Assembly: GCA_032622095.1 (NCBI GenBank)
Contig: CP136064.1
Span: forward strand, 136,541,954 to 136,605,953
DNA length: 64,000 nucleotides
Direction: 5' to 3'
Source: Siphonodentalium dalli
Lineage: Eukaryota; Mollusca; Scaphopoda; Gadilida; Siphonodentaliidae
In this document: positions 31,131 to 42,312 of the stretch, piece after piece
Layout of the letters: every line of letters starts with the position of its first letter
Position numbering within the stretch: the first letter of the stretch is position 1
The notes under the pieces: generated by a model
What the model was told of the DNA's origin: nothing
The model's input: only the letters and a program-made list of their open reading frames with translations
Database searches by the model: none
Position numbers and translations under genes: made by a program

Positions 31131-31715
31131 CTGCCTGATATTATTATAACTGCCAGTGATATTTGATACAATAACAAAGTGTAAATAGTTCTTGGAATAT
31201 GAATAAATAGAATAAATTACCACATATAAAACAGCATAATCATAAGCTGACAATGAAGAAATAATTATAAGTGAGCTCCACATATCAGTTATAATAAACT
31301 TCCGAATTTTGTCTTCAAGCTATCAGAAAACTGCATCCATACAGTGAGCAAAAACTATCATAGAATATATACTATCTCTTGTCCAAATTCAGTTTTCCAT
31401 GAATTTCATTGAATACTGCCTCATATCAGCTGTCCCAATGAATGAGTGAATCATTATGTATTCTTCAGCAACAGTCAGTGACGTATGATAAAAGAGAGTT
31501 GATTTATACCTCAAGCAAAACAATTAGTATGTTATGTCCTGTCTCCTGTTGGAGATGTTATTTGAGAAACTAGTATTCAGTTCTCGTTGATTTGCATTGA
31601 ATACCCCTGTCAAAATACAGCTAAGCTGTTTTGTAGCTGTATTGTTTTTTTAAAACAGTTATTAAACTGTAAGCTGTAAGTTAGCTGTAATCAATAACTG
31701 TAACATGGCTTAACA
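31131..31715. other. Non-coding AT-rich stretch
   Basis: After the ORF1 relic no ORF2 and no poly(A) is found. It holds only repeated CTGTAA/AGCTGT words near 31618-31705. Confidence 0.5.
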
Positions 31716-31718
31716 TTT

Positions 31719-32204
31719 CTTTTCTATGGTAATTAAATAGACAGCAATTTTACAGTGTAACTGGCTAATAGCTGTTTCCACTTTGGAAAAACAAAATGTA
31801 AATTCAACATATATAGAGTGAACTGTTTTATAACTGTTTTAACTTTGTTTAATTTCTATAGTAATTAAATAGACAGCTATCTTACAGTGTAACTGGCTAA
31901 TCAAGTTCCATGCAGGACTTACTGCTGTCTGCACTTACACGAAATGTGAAGGAATGTCACATTTATTCATTTGGGACTTTTGTAGGTTACAATTCATTTT
32001 GCATTATTCTGAGAAACTGAACTGTTCATATTCATTTGAAAATTGTCTAGATCAAGCCAGAATGAATTGCAACTGACAAAATACTTCAATAAAAATGTTA
32101 GATTTAATTTAGAAAATACACGTTCAGACTGAGCTCAATCTGTTTTGCAGCTTGCTGGCTAATTGATAACTGTTTCCACTTTGAAAACACAAAATGTAAA
32201 TTAA
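31719..32204 (+). repeat. Diverged direct repeat, period about 132 bp
   Basis: TTTCTATGGTAATTAAATAG to CAGTGTAACTGGCTAAT at 31719-31769 recurs at 31851-31901. The following CTGTTTCCACTTTG..ACAAAATGTAAATT (31771-31804) recurs at about 32170-32201. There is no coding potential. Confidence 0.65.
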
Positions 32205-32308
32205 GCATACTGGTTGATAGCTATATTCCCTCTTGTATACATGTATGTGGAATATGTGAACTTTGATTGTCCTACAATAACTTTAAACTTTGCTTTTTGG
32301 ATAAAATA

Positions 32309-32384
32309 TTATCTCATTCGTGGCTACAAGGAAGTACAGAATTTCCACGAATTCTGTATTTCCTTGTAGTCACGAATGAGATAA
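32309..32384. repeat. Long near-perfect hairpin: 35-bp stem, 6-nt loop
   Basis: The left arm 32309-32343 (TTATCTCATTCGTGGCTACA...) pairs with the right arm 32350-32384 (...TGTAGTCACGAATGAGATAA) over 35 positions. Only two differ from Watson-Crick, and both would be G:U in plus-strand RNA. The loop is TCCACG. It may be a microRNA- or siRNA-like precursor, or a minute palindromic transposon. Sequence alone cannot decide. Confidence 0.85.
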
Positions 32385-33430
32385 TCCGGGTATTCATTAA
32401 AAAAAACGTAGGTGTTCTTTTTATTACATGCGCTACGTTATACATATAACCCCCCCCCAGTTCACTTCAAATTGTTAGAAATCTTCGACATCTGCATTTT
32501 GTTTATATTCCTTCAATTGATTTCCTCACCACTGAATGACAAATATCGAGCATATAAACCGGAAGTAAACTCCGAGAAGGTAATACTATTGTGTTATCCA
32601 TCGTCTCGGTCAAAGTTATCCATCGCCTCGGTCCAGTCGATGGACGCTCTACGCCACGGCAATTTTCCACTATTTAATGGGAAAGCATATAATAAATGCT
32701 GTTATTTCAGTGTAATTAATTGATACAGAATGACAATTATGTAAATTCTTAGTACAATAGCCACACATGTATTCCCACTTGGCAAAACTGTATTTGAGAT
32801 ATATATATATAAATTTTTAAGACACAATTTTGAATGAATCAACATTTTTTATTGTTCATCATTAAAGATGCATATTAATAAGTAACAAGCAAAATTTCAA
32901 GTAACATATATATATATTTCATAGAGAATCTGTTATGAGTTGCAATTCTATATAATTTTTTTTAACCAAGTACACTAAATTAGATTCAAGTCGAGCATTA
33001 ATTAGCCAGACTCGAATCAAATTTAGTGTATCAATGTTAATAAATTTCGTACAGAATTATGACAAATTTGAGACCCATTTTATCACATAATCACATATTT
33101 GCACGAAAAAAAACACTGGTTCTGGGAAATAGACCTGATGGTGCTTGTGAAGGAAGCATATTAAGAGGAAAACTGTCCTTCGCTTGGGGTGACCAATCTT
33201 TGAAAATAAGATATATAATAACACCAGTATATGTCACCATGATAATTGTTTTAATTTACTCATTGTTCGCAGATGTCTAAACCAACTTTCACCCCTTTCT
33301 ATACTAAATACTCATTGACAAGTAGAAAATGTTAAATTTGACATTGCAACTGTTTATTTGTTGCTATGATGTCAGAACAATTATAGCCTGAATTTGACCT
33401 CAAGCATGAAAAATATTCATGTAAATACAT
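32385..33430. other. Non-coding AT-rich stretch
   Basis: Contains the 22-bp-arm hairpin, a C9 run near 32450 and TA microsatellite stretches. The short frames have no family signature. Confidence 0.5.
32971..33030. repeat. Inverted repeat, 22-bp arms
   Basis: TACACTAAATTAGATTCAAG and TC (32971-32992) pairs with GACTCGAATCAAATTTAGTG and TA (33009-33030), with two mismatches and a 16-nt loop. Confidence 0.7.
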
Positions 33431-33573
33431 TGACGTTTGTTCATGTTGTCTACATCAGAGTTCCTCGGTTATCTGGCGTCAAACCAAGTGTACGATGGAC
33501 CAGGGTATGCCCGACTTGATAGGAATTGCCCTGTATGCGAGCAAAATCTGTTTCCAATTATGATATCTAAACA

Positions 33574-34155
33574 CCCCGACCCCCCCCCCACGAATCACCC
33601 CCGGGGGGTGCCACCCCGAGGGGGTGAAAATGAGGTATGGACCATTTTCGAGAACGGTAAGGATTTCGACCGATTTGACGGCATGGGTGGGTGGCCCGCC
33701 CCAAATACCACCTAGAAACACCCCGACCCCCCACCCATCACCCCCGGGGGGTTCACCCCGAGGGGGTGAAAATGGGGTGTGGACCATTTTCGAGAACGGT
33801 AAGGATTTCGACCGATTTGACGGCATGGGTGGGTGGCCCGCCCCAAATACCACCTAGAAACACCCCGCCCCCACCCATCACCCCGGGGGGTGCCACCCCG
33901 AGGGGGTGAAAATGGGGTGTGGACCATTTTCGAGAACGGTAAGGATTTCGACCGATTTGACGGCATGGGTGGGTGGCCCGCCCCAAATACCACCTAGAAA
34001 CACCCCGACCCCCACCCATCACCCCCGGGGGGTTCACCCCGAGGGGGTGAAAATGGGGTGTGGACCATTTTCGAGAACGGTAAGGATTTCGACCGATTTG
34101 AAGGCATGGGTGGGTGGCCCGCCCCAAATACCACCTAGAAACACCCCGACCCCCC
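33574..34155 (+). repeat. GC-rich minisatellite, about four units of ~142 bp, C-rich on plus strand
   Basis: Each unit reads ACACCCCGACCCCCCACCCA then TCACCCCCGGGGGGT.CACCC then CGAGGGGGTGAAAATG, GACCATTTTCGAGAACGGTA, AGGATTTCGACCGATTTGA and CGGCATGGGTGGGTGGCCC, ending CCACCTAGAA. The unit length is close to a multiple of three and lacks stops, so long frames open on both strands. These look fortuitous. The minus strand has the runs GGGGG-TGAT-GGG-T-GGGGGG-TC-GGGG, a canonical G-quadruplex pattern. Confidence 0.85.
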
Positions 34156-34509
34156 CCACCCATGTGGTATATCAACGACGTCATTGACACATTTTGGGCC
34201 ATCGGAATATCTCGCTGATAATTCTATCTGATTTAATGCACCGAGAAGCCCCTAAATACCAAATTTCAGTTCGATAACTTGAAACATGTAAGAGAAATCC
34301 ATCGACAATGTTTCATACTGTAAAGTCTCATTGCAATTTGGCGAACCCCTTGAGGAACAGGATTTGATTGACGTTTGTTCATGTTGTCTACATCAGAGTT
34401 CCTCGGTTATCTGGCGTCAAACCAAGTGTACGATGGACCAGGGTATGCCCGACTTGATAGGAATTGCCCTGTATGCGAGCAAAATCTGTTTCCAATTATG
34501 ATATCTAAA

Positions 34510-34815
34510 CACCCCGACCCCCCCACCCATCACCCCCGGGGGGTGCCACCCCGAGGGGGTGAAAATGAGGTATGGACCATTTTCGAGAACGGTAAGGATT
34601 TCGACCGATTTGACGGCATGGGTGGGTGGCCCGCCCCAAATACCACCTAGAAACACCCCGACCCCCCCCCCCACCCATCACCCCCGGGGGGTTCACCCCG
34701 AGGGGGTGAAAATGGGGTGTGGAGCATTTTCGAGAACGGTAAGGATTTCGACCGATTTGACGGCATGGGTGGGTGGCCCGCCCCAAATACCACCTAGAAA
34801 CACCCCGACCCCCCA
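34510..34815 (+). repeat. GC-rich minisatellite, two units of ~145 bp
   Basis: Same unit as at 33574-34155, in the same orientation, inside the second segmental unit. Confidence 0.85.
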
Positions 34816-35167
34816 CCCATGTGGTATATCAACGACGTCATTGACACATTTTGGGCCATCGGAATATCTCGCTGATAATTCTATCTGATTTAATGCACCG
34901 AGAAGCCCCTAAATACCAAATTTCAGTTCGATAACTTGAAACATGTAAGAGAAATCCATCGACAATGTTTCATACTGTAAAGTCTCATTGCAATTTGGCG
35001 AACCCCTTGAGGAACAGGGTTTGATTGACGTTTGTTCATGTTGTCTACATCAGAGTTCCTCGGTTATCTGGCGTCAAACCAAGTGTACGATGGACCAGGG
35101 CATGCCCGACTTGATAGGAATTGCCCTGTATGCGAGCAAAATCTGTTTCCAATTATGATATCTAAAC

Positions 35168-35370
35168 GTCTCAACGTGCGGAGCTGCGCGATACGTCGTT
35201 TGGACGGATACATCATCGGCTACTCCATGGTGTACAATTTGAATATATACTCATAACGATAATTCAACTATTAAAGGGCACAAGTCAACAAAGTGGCTCA
35301 ATTTTGATTGGTTTCCATTAATCATGATATTCGAATTAAATACAAGTTTTGGAGAAAGAGCGAATATGAG
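35168..35370. other. Non-coding flank
   Basis: Sequence after the third A block. A frame continues from the A block to 35256, but it has no recognised function. Confidence 0.4.
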
Positions 35371-35803
35371 GGTATCACCCTAGATTTTTGGAACGCGGGA
35401 TTCAGGGTGTTTTGAAGCTGTACGCGGGATTCATACCCCCGAATTAACTGGTATTCGGGTTCGAGCAAATCATCTTGGACGCAGGTTTTGATGACGCAAA
35501 ATAATATTTTGTGCTAATTATCTGTATGAATGAATGGGTAGAATAGCTTCTTGTGCATATTCGACCACCATGTCATCATAGAGTACCATTAATGATATCA
35601 TAACGGCCTCATAACGCACATAACGCGACCGGCACTTCTGCTTGTATCTGTCTGATATAAATAACAGACAATTTGCATGTCATTTATCGCATATTATTTC
35701 TTAACATGTATTCAGGATTCACCCCCCAAAATAAACTGGTATTCAGGATTCACCCCCAAATTAACTGGTATTCAGGATTCAGAGGGAAGGGGTGATACCA
35801 TCG
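35371..35803. repeat. Small element with inverted GGGTATCACC ends and internal 30-bp repeats
   Basis: GGGTATCACCC near 35371 faces its inverse GGGGTGATACC near 35789-35799. Inside, GGATTCA.CCCCC(A/G)AATTAACTGGTATTC recurs near 35423, 35715 and 35746, and GTATTCAGGATTC occurs at 35708, 35739 and 35768 (spacing 31 and 29). No target duplication was found, so its mobility is only suspected. Confidence 0.5.
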
Positions 35804-36277
35804 AATATGACAATGACGTCGCCCTGAGTCAACCAAAAAAACATCATTGGCACAATGTCATGCTGTCAGGAACGACCTTGACCTTGCCATATAATTTTGG
35901 CAAATGCCGTTTTTGTGGTCACCAATATATGTGCTACATACTATTACTCACATAAAATTCATCGGCATGTGACATATTTAATTTTTTCAGAAGTTTCTGG
36001 ACGAATTTGTTCATTTAAGGGAGAATCACCCATTTACGCCAAATTTGCATGTGGCGTTATAATGGGCTATATAACCAACTATTTTTGACAATAATTTGCC
36101 CATATGTTTGCAATAGGCTGATTCACCCCCCCCAACGTGGTCACAAATAAGATAAATCTCCCAGAATCAGAAATTGAATGACAGTAATTTGCCCATAGTC
36201 CGGGAGCCAATAGGGACACCCTTGCACCCCCTGGGACCCCACTCACTTTGTTCCTTATTATGTCCTTCAACTTTTAA
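35804..36277. other. Non-coding stretch with part of a dispersed repeat
   Basis: TGGTCACAAATAAGATAAAT then CTCCCAGAATC (about 36139-36169) resembles TGGTCACAAGTGGAGCAGAT then CTCCCACAATC at 39058-39088, showing a dispersed family. No gene was found. Confidence 0.45.
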
Positions 36278-36520
36278 GCAATGTTAACAAGAAAAAACGT
36301 GGCCTTTTATATATAGACTCCAGACAGGATGGCGTCCATCATGGCTGCCGTTTTTTAGACCAGACCCTAAGTCAGTTTTATGCAAATTATAGCAGGAAAA
36401 TCTGGTAAAATGTATACAACTGTATGTATTTTCGTGAAGCTAGGACATAATGACACTTTTTTGGGACAAACTCAACATCCACGATGGCCGCCGAAAGTTG
36501 AAAATATGACATTTTTTCAC
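36278..36520. repeat. Interspersed ATGGCGTCC/ATGGCCGCC repeat (copy 2)
   Basis: Second copy of the family seen at 28366 (GTTAACAAGAAAAAACGTGG, GATGGCGTCCATCATGG). It also carries the distal block CAACATCCACGATGGCCGCC (36473) that matches 29700-29760. Confidence 0.6.
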
Positions 36521-37069
36521 AAATATAGATCAATTCATGCTGTTTGGAACTGGTTGAGTAATTTGACTTTATTTTGTGTTTTGTATATTAACTGATCATA
36601 AAAGCAATTACATATGCAATTAATGGGATCCTATCCCCTTGCGATCCATAACAAATTCGAATTTACAGAACGCGATACAAAATTTTACAAAAAATCAGAA
36701 TTGGGATTCTAGTCACATTTCAACATGAAGTAAAAAGAACATTGTAATGTAAGTGGGACATGTCATTACCTATTAATATTCCAACTCTCTGGAACCAAAA
36801 ATCTTACCTTGGCTCAAAATGGCTGCGAAAATGGCCGCCAAAATATGGAAAATGGTAAATATTGCCCAGGGTGTCCTGCAATCGCTTACAAGTTGTGGTT
36901 GATGTATACAATCGGCTAATCTGTATTCTATGCATTGCATACCAACATGTCTGATGCACCATGGATCATTTTTACTATTGTCACCATTGACATCACCAGA
37001 AATATTGGATTTTTCTCTCACAAACTTGACATAAATATCGGCAAAAATTCACTTTTCGATCATTTGTTC
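36521..37069. other. Non-coding stretch
   Basis: A further AAAATGGCTGCGAAAATGGC piece lies at 36818-36837. Otherwise nothing is recognisable. Confidence 0.45.
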
Positions 37070-38650
37070 AAGTACGACCAGGTGTACGTGTATAAACTGG
37101 GTGACTATGTTGTCATTTGTGTGGTGCTTATGTACATATGGAGTGACTGGGGTAATGTGTGGGTTGTACATGTGTACCTTGGGTGGCTATCGCTTTCCAC
37201 AATAATTCAAGGATATGTTAATCAATAGAGAGGTCATGTCAGAGAGTTCTCCATCTTGATGGTGTTTATGTAGATGTGGGATGTTAATCGTGGAAAGCGA
37301 TAGCCACCCATTATCACACAGTCATTACATATATGCATAGACTTAATAATATAGTGACCCACTGTATACACCTGACCCATGACCACGGATGACAATACAG
37401 CCACGCATCACAATACAGGCACACCGGGTATACTCCTAAACATGATCCATAACCATATATTCACTCCTTGTATACCCATTCATCTCACCATTGGCCATAA
37501 GGTAATCCAACGTATACCTATTCTCCAAACACATAATCAAATAGACAATCAATATATACATAAACAACACAACAATGACCATACGGTCACTCCGGTATAC
37601 ATATGCACCTTACCACTGGCCATATAGCCACTCGCTTCATACACATACCCTCACCCATGTCACCAGGTATACTCTTTCACCTGACCTATGGTCATATAGT
37701 CACCCCGTTCAAAACATTCATACATGATCATGGTCAATCCTTGTATACATATTCATCTCAACATTGGCCATGTCACTCCATGTATCCCTAACTGTCACAC
37801 CGTAACCGAATAGCCACTCAAGATATACTAATACACCCCAGCCATGTCAGTATAGTCACTCCATGTATGCATGTGTACCTCATCCATGGCCATACGGCCA
37901 CTCGCTATATACATATATCCCTAGCCCATGACAATAAAGCATCACGTGTGTATCGTATACTGGTATAACCTAAACATGACCATACCGCCACAAGTCACCA
38001 AACAGGAACACCAGGTACATGTATACTCATACGCCTGACACATGACCATTTAGTCACCCCATGTATAGATGTTCATTACATTTATAATCATACATTCACT
38101 ACTTGTATACCTACATGTACTCATATCACCGTTAACCATACAGTCACTGCCTGTATACATATTCGACACACATACTCATATAACCACTCGATATACATAT
38201 GCAGCCCACCCAAGACGATATATTCACTCCAGGTATACATGTAATACTCACTAATGGCCATTCAGCCCTTCCAGATATACCAAAAAAACCCACACACACG
38301 GCCACTCAAACAATCCATACTTGCATATACACCTCACACATGACAATTAAGCAATTTACTGTATAATCATACACGCCGTCCATGATAAGCTAAGCTGTAT
38401 ACACCCACCAATGATAATACAATTCATGAGATATATAAATATACATCCCACCCGTTACCACAAGGACACTCCCTATATACCCATACGCTCGATAATGTCC
38501 ACCCAGATTACTCCAAGTTCAATCATGACCGTACAGTCATTCCATGTATAAATATACACATTACCCGTAACCATAAAATCACTTCCTATTTATCCACACA
38601 CCCCATCCATGATCATACAGACAACATATGTACATCCCACTAGTCGATCA
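37070..38650. repeat. Foldback minisatellite: degenerate ~45-60 bp units in opposite orientations about a 89-bp centre
   Basis: From about 37310 to 38640 the phrase CCATGACCATACAGTCACTC then CATGTATACATATACACCTC recurs about twenty-five times with many changes. On the left, 37075-37180 reads the same phrase in reverse complement (GGGTGACTATGTTGTCA, GGAGTGACTGGGGTAATG, GTGTACCTTGGGTGG). The arms meet at the perfect 20-bp inverted repeat listed next. No coding frame is credible. Confidence 0.7.
37181..37309. repeat. Perfect 20-bp inverted repeat at the centre of the foldback
   Basis: GGGTGGCTATCGCTTTCCAC (37181-37200) is repeated exactly in inverse at 37290-37309, with 89 nt between. The junction of plus- and minus-oriented minisatellite units lies in the spacer. 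Confidence 0.9.
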
Positions 38651-38905
38651 CGTCTAAAATGATCTAAAATGACGATGATCGACAATCTGTTTGTCAAACC
38701 GTGAATTTATCATTTATTGTGACACAAAATCGCATTTATACTATTATTATTATCATTTTTTGGAAGGTCTGCGTACGATTATCGGCATTTTTTGGAATAC
38801 CGAATACCTCCTAAAAGAGGGGCCGGAATACGGCGTACCCCATAACAGGGCATGGAATACGGCGTACGAAAAGGGGGTGGGGGCCTCATATATAGCAACA
38901 TTTTA

Positions 38906-39165
38906 CGGTCCGTTTTGACGCCATACAGTACCTACGCCCAATTTGTGGCCGGGTATAATGGGCTACCCGGGTACTCTTATTGTGGTGATTTGCCCCTATA
39001 ATAGGGTGTATATGTACGAATTCACTCCAAAATTAGCCATAAATTTATCACAAGAGTTGGTCACAAGTGGAGCAGATCTCCCACAATCGGCAATCTAACA
39101 ATTTCGCGGTTAGTTTTGACTCTACTTGCGCCCAATTCGTGGCCTGGTATAATGAGCTACTTGCT
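38906..39165 (+). repeat. Direct repeat, period about 200 bp
   Basis: CGGTCCGTTTTGAC...CGCCCAATTTGTGGCC then GGGTATAATGGGCTAC (38906-38966) recurs as CGGTTAGTTTTGAC...CGCCCAATTCGTGGCC then TGGTATAATGAGCTAC (39107-39160). The middle is related to 36139-36169. Just upstream, GGAATACGGCGTAC repeats at 38825 and 38852. Confidence 0.6.
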
Positions 39166-39695
39166 GCCGATCCGGCAAATATTTCGAATCGGTTGCTGAA
39201 GAAATACTAGCTACCAAAAACAAATTTGAATTAGAATTAGAAACAGGGAACAGGGAACTATAATATTTTAATTGGAGGCTGAATAAGGAACATGGAGCAA
39301 GGAACTAAATGCATGGACTTAATCCCACACACAAGAACAAAGCCACGTCCCTGGTCACGACAAAATACTCCCTAATCTCAGTCAGACATTTCTATTCACA
39401 AGAATTACGTCGAAATTGATACATTGTCTTTGAACGTTGCAATGACGTCAAATACAATAATCTATGTTTGCTACATCAAAGGACACCGGCCGTCCTTTGA
39501 TCAGAACCTGATACCGGCTGCATCAGAATGCATGACCCCAGTGGATGTGGGTGTGGTGTTACTATGGGGTATTTGGTGTGAGCGTTGGGGGTGCGTTCTA
39601 GGTGGTACTTGTGGCGGGCCAGAAGAGACATTTTTGCGGATAAGGAATCAGCAATAAAATGGCTCAAACCCGAGGTATTATCCGGGGTGAAAGGT
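39166..39695. other. Non-coding stretch with a hairpin and a diverged minisatellite piece
   Basis: Perfect hairpin ATCAAAGGAC-ACCGGCC-GTCCTTTGAT at 39475-39501. A decayed minisatellite unit (TTCTAGGTGGTACTTGTGGC) follows at 39596-39617, then GACATTTTTGCGGATAAGGA, which recurs next to the other edge of the array at 40908. Confidence 0.5.
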
Positions 39696-39699
39696 GATG

Positions 39700-40905
39700 T
39701 GTTTCTAGGTGGTATTTGGGGCGGGCCACACACCCATGCCGTCAAATCGGTCGAAATCATTACCGTTCTCGAAAATGGTCCACACCCCATTTTCACCCCC
39801 TCGGGGTGGCACCCCCCGGGGGTGATGGGTGGGGGGTCGGGGTGTTTCTAGGTGGTATTTGGGGCGGGCCACCCACCCGTGCCGTCAAATCGGTCAAAAT
39901 CCTTACCGTTCTCGAAAATGGTCCACACCCCATTTTCACCCCCTCGGGGTGGCACCCCCCGGGGTGATGGGTGGGGGGTCGGGCGGGGTGTTTCTAGGTG
40001 GTATTTGGGGCGGGCCACCCACCCATGCCGTCAAATCGGTCGAAATCCTTACCGTTCTCGAAAATGGTCCATACCCCATTTTCACCCCCTCGGGGTGGCA
40101 CCCCCGGGGGTGATGGGTGGGGGGGGGTCGGGGTGTTTCTAGGTGTTATTTGGGGCGGGCCACCCACCCATGCCGTAAAATCGGTCGAAATCCTTACCGT
40201 TCTCGAAAATGGTCCACACCCCATTTTCACCCCCTCGGGGTGGCACCCCCGGGGGTGATGGGTGGGGGGTCGGGGTGTTTCTAGGTGGTATTTGGGGCGG
40301 GCCACCCACCCATGCCGTCAAATCGGTCGAAATCCTTACCGTTCTCGAAAATGGTCCACACCCCATTTTCACCCCCTCGGGGTGGCACCCCCCGGGAGTG
40401 ATGGGTGGGGGGTCGGGGTGTTTCTAGGTGGTATTTGGGGCGGGCCACCCACCCATGCCGTCAAATCGGTCGAAATCCTTACCGTTCTCGAAAATGGTCC
40501 ACACCCCATTTTCACCCCCTCTGGGTGGCACCCCCCGGGGGTGATGGGTGGGGGGTCGGGTGTTTCTATGTGGTATTTGGGGCGGGCCACCCACCCATGC
40601 CGTCAAATCGGTCGAAATCCTTACCGTTCTCGAAAATGGTCCAAACCCCATTTTCACCCCCTCGGGGTGGCACCCCCCGGGGGTGATGGGTGGGGGTCGG
40701 GGTGTTTCTAGGTGGTATTTTGGGCGGGCCACCCACCCATGCCGTCAAATCGGTCGAAATCCTTACCGTTCTCGAAAATGGTCCACACCCCATTTTCACC
40801 CCCTCGGGGTGGCACCCCCCCGGGGGTGATGGGTGGGGGGTCGGGTGTTTCTAGGTGGTATTTGGGGCGGGCCACCCACCCATGCCGTCAAATCGGTCGA
40901 AAGCG
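39700..40905 (-). repeat. GC-rich ~142-bp minisatellite, eight full units plus a part, inverted relative to 33.6-34.8 kb
   Basis: The same unit as at 33574 is read here on the opposite strand. GTTTCTAGGTGGTATTTGGG begins units near 39701, 39843, 39990, 40134, 40276, 40419, 40560, 40702 and 40846, a spacing of 141-147 bp. The G-rich strand (GGGGGTGATGGGTGGGGGG then TCGGGG) is the plus strand here. Long frames in several phases result from the stop-free unit and are not genes. The last unit is cut in CCGTCAAATCGGTCGAAA and meets the minus-strand LINE. Confidence 0.88.
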
Positions 40906-40929
40906 ACATTTTTGAAAATAAGGAATAGG

Positions 40930-42225
40930 GAATAAGTTCCAATTGTCATGTCTGTCGCTTCGGAAATATATGTGGGTGTCCCTAATGTGTTGCCATTGAC
41001 GCCGAAAAGGCTGTTACATGGGGCCTTTCTTTTTGACTTTAAAGAATTGAACTTTCTAAAAAAGAGGGTTTGGTCTATTTCGGCTGCTTTGTATATCTCC
41101 CCATTTTGTGCGGAAATGAATTGCAAGTTACATTTACGAAGTTCTTTTGTGAAAATTCGTTTAGCTGTTTGGTATCTGATATAGCTGTTTAAATTATCGG
41201 CTCTAGGTCTGCCATCTGAAACCCATAAATTTCGTTCAGAGCGCACACTGCTGTGTAGTATTTTCAGTGTCGGGTTCCAGTAGGGTTTTAAGAAAGATTT
41301 AAAGGATTTTTTTCGGAATAGCACTATCAGAAGCAATGCGTGTGGCTGCGATTGTCCTATCATAACAAAGAGTCAGGTCAGCTTCGCTTCGAGCGATACA
41401 AGCAGGTAAAGAGCGTTCTATTCTCAATTGGTATCGAGACAACAATACATCGTTTGTGAGGAACATTTTCCAGTCCCATGAGACATTTGGATTCTTATTC
41501 GTGTAAATCAATCTGCAATATAAAATTTCCATGAGTATGGGCCTGTGGTTGGAAACATTAGAGACACTATCATCAATCACCATAATGCGTTTAAGTCTTT
41601 TCATATCTTCTTCAGATATTATAATATGATCGATAATAGTGCCATAAGTTCCATACACCGACACATATATACGTAGAGTGACTACCCTCGCATCGGTCCG
41701 AAGAGTTCGCTGAGGTGAATTTTTTAGCTTCCAGAATCGGATTTGTTCAAGTACCCATTAAAGTCGCCCATGACTATGACATTTCCAAGAGCATAGATTA
41801 TGTCTGAGATTTTCTGCACATATTCCTTATAAAAATCTACCGAGTAATTTGTTGAGTGAGATATACTTGGAAAATATAGAGAAAGTTGTGACGGGAAAGT
41901 TGAATTTGGATACCACATATACGATCGTCTTCATAATCTATGGTCGATACAATACTATTGTGACGTTTATGCAAAAATAAACCAACACCCTTCGTTGTAC
42001 CTACCACGTTGAAATAGGAGTCGTTGAGAAGTTGAGAAGCATCACATACCGCGTGAGATGAATAGTTACGGTGGATTGATTTTAAGAATGAAACATTATG
42101 TTCGTGTAACCAATGTTCACTAATACCAAATACATCTATGTTTTGTTTTCTAACAGATAACTAAAGTAGTTACTACTGCCAAAAATACCGGTAGCATTCC
42201 ATGTCACAAGGACTAGAGATTCCAT
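40930..42225 (-). pseudogene. LINE ORF2 fragment: AP-endonuclease and linker, no reverse transcriptase
   Basis: The minus-strand ATG at 42225 begins MESLVLVTWNATG, equivalent to LEFLTWNMTG of the intact LINE. Endonuclease blocks follow in shifting frames: DVFGISEHWLHEHN (about 42110), GVGLFLHKRHNS (about 41970), NVIVMGDFNGYLN (about 41755), TIIDHIIISEED (about 41625) and SNVSNHRPILMEI (about 41550). The linker has FLKPYWNPTLKILHSSVRS and RYQTAKRIFTKELRKC, matching KPYWNSHLSELHVKVKS and YKDAKRIFRRTIRN in the intact element. The frame breaks several times (near 42170, 41920, 41690 and 41330). The similarity stops near 40940, where the minisatellite begins, so the whole catalytic reverse transcriptase is missing. 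Confidence 0.8.
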
Positions 42226-42312
42226 CGCAAACAGAACAATTCTAAATTGTCTGCTAGGAAGTGACAATGGATACATGTATATTGCATCTCACTTCATCAA
42301 TTAATGTTAGTG

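Larger units (their letters stand above)
33431..35167 (+). repeat. Tandem segmental repeat: A block + GC-rich minisatellite + B block, 2.2 units
   Basis: Unit 1 is 33431-34369 (939 bp). Unit 2 is 34370-35024 (655 bp). A partial third unit, 35025-35167, holds only the A block. The A block (about 140 bp, TGACGTTTGTTCATGTTGTC onward) is almost identical in all three copies, with T changed to C at 35101 in the third. It has an open frame with a CPVC pair (RNCPVCEQNLFP). The B block (about 210 bp, GTGGTATATCAACGACGTCA onward) is nearly identical in units 1 and 2. The units differ by 284 bp, that is two minisatellite units (four against two). The third A block continues into different DNA (GTCTCAACGTGCGGAGC), perhaps the state before the minisatellite. 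Confidence 0.85.

Noticed and set aside
37379-38254. Thr/His/Tyr-rich frames in the foldback minisatellite
   Set aside because: Products of the repeated CATGACCATACAGTCAC text; not conserved in phase.
33479-40829. Many overlapping long frames (up to 149 codons) in the GC-rich minisatellite
   Set aside because: Open in several phases on both strands because the ~142-bp unit is stop-poor; no ATG-led, phase-consistent gene and no known family.
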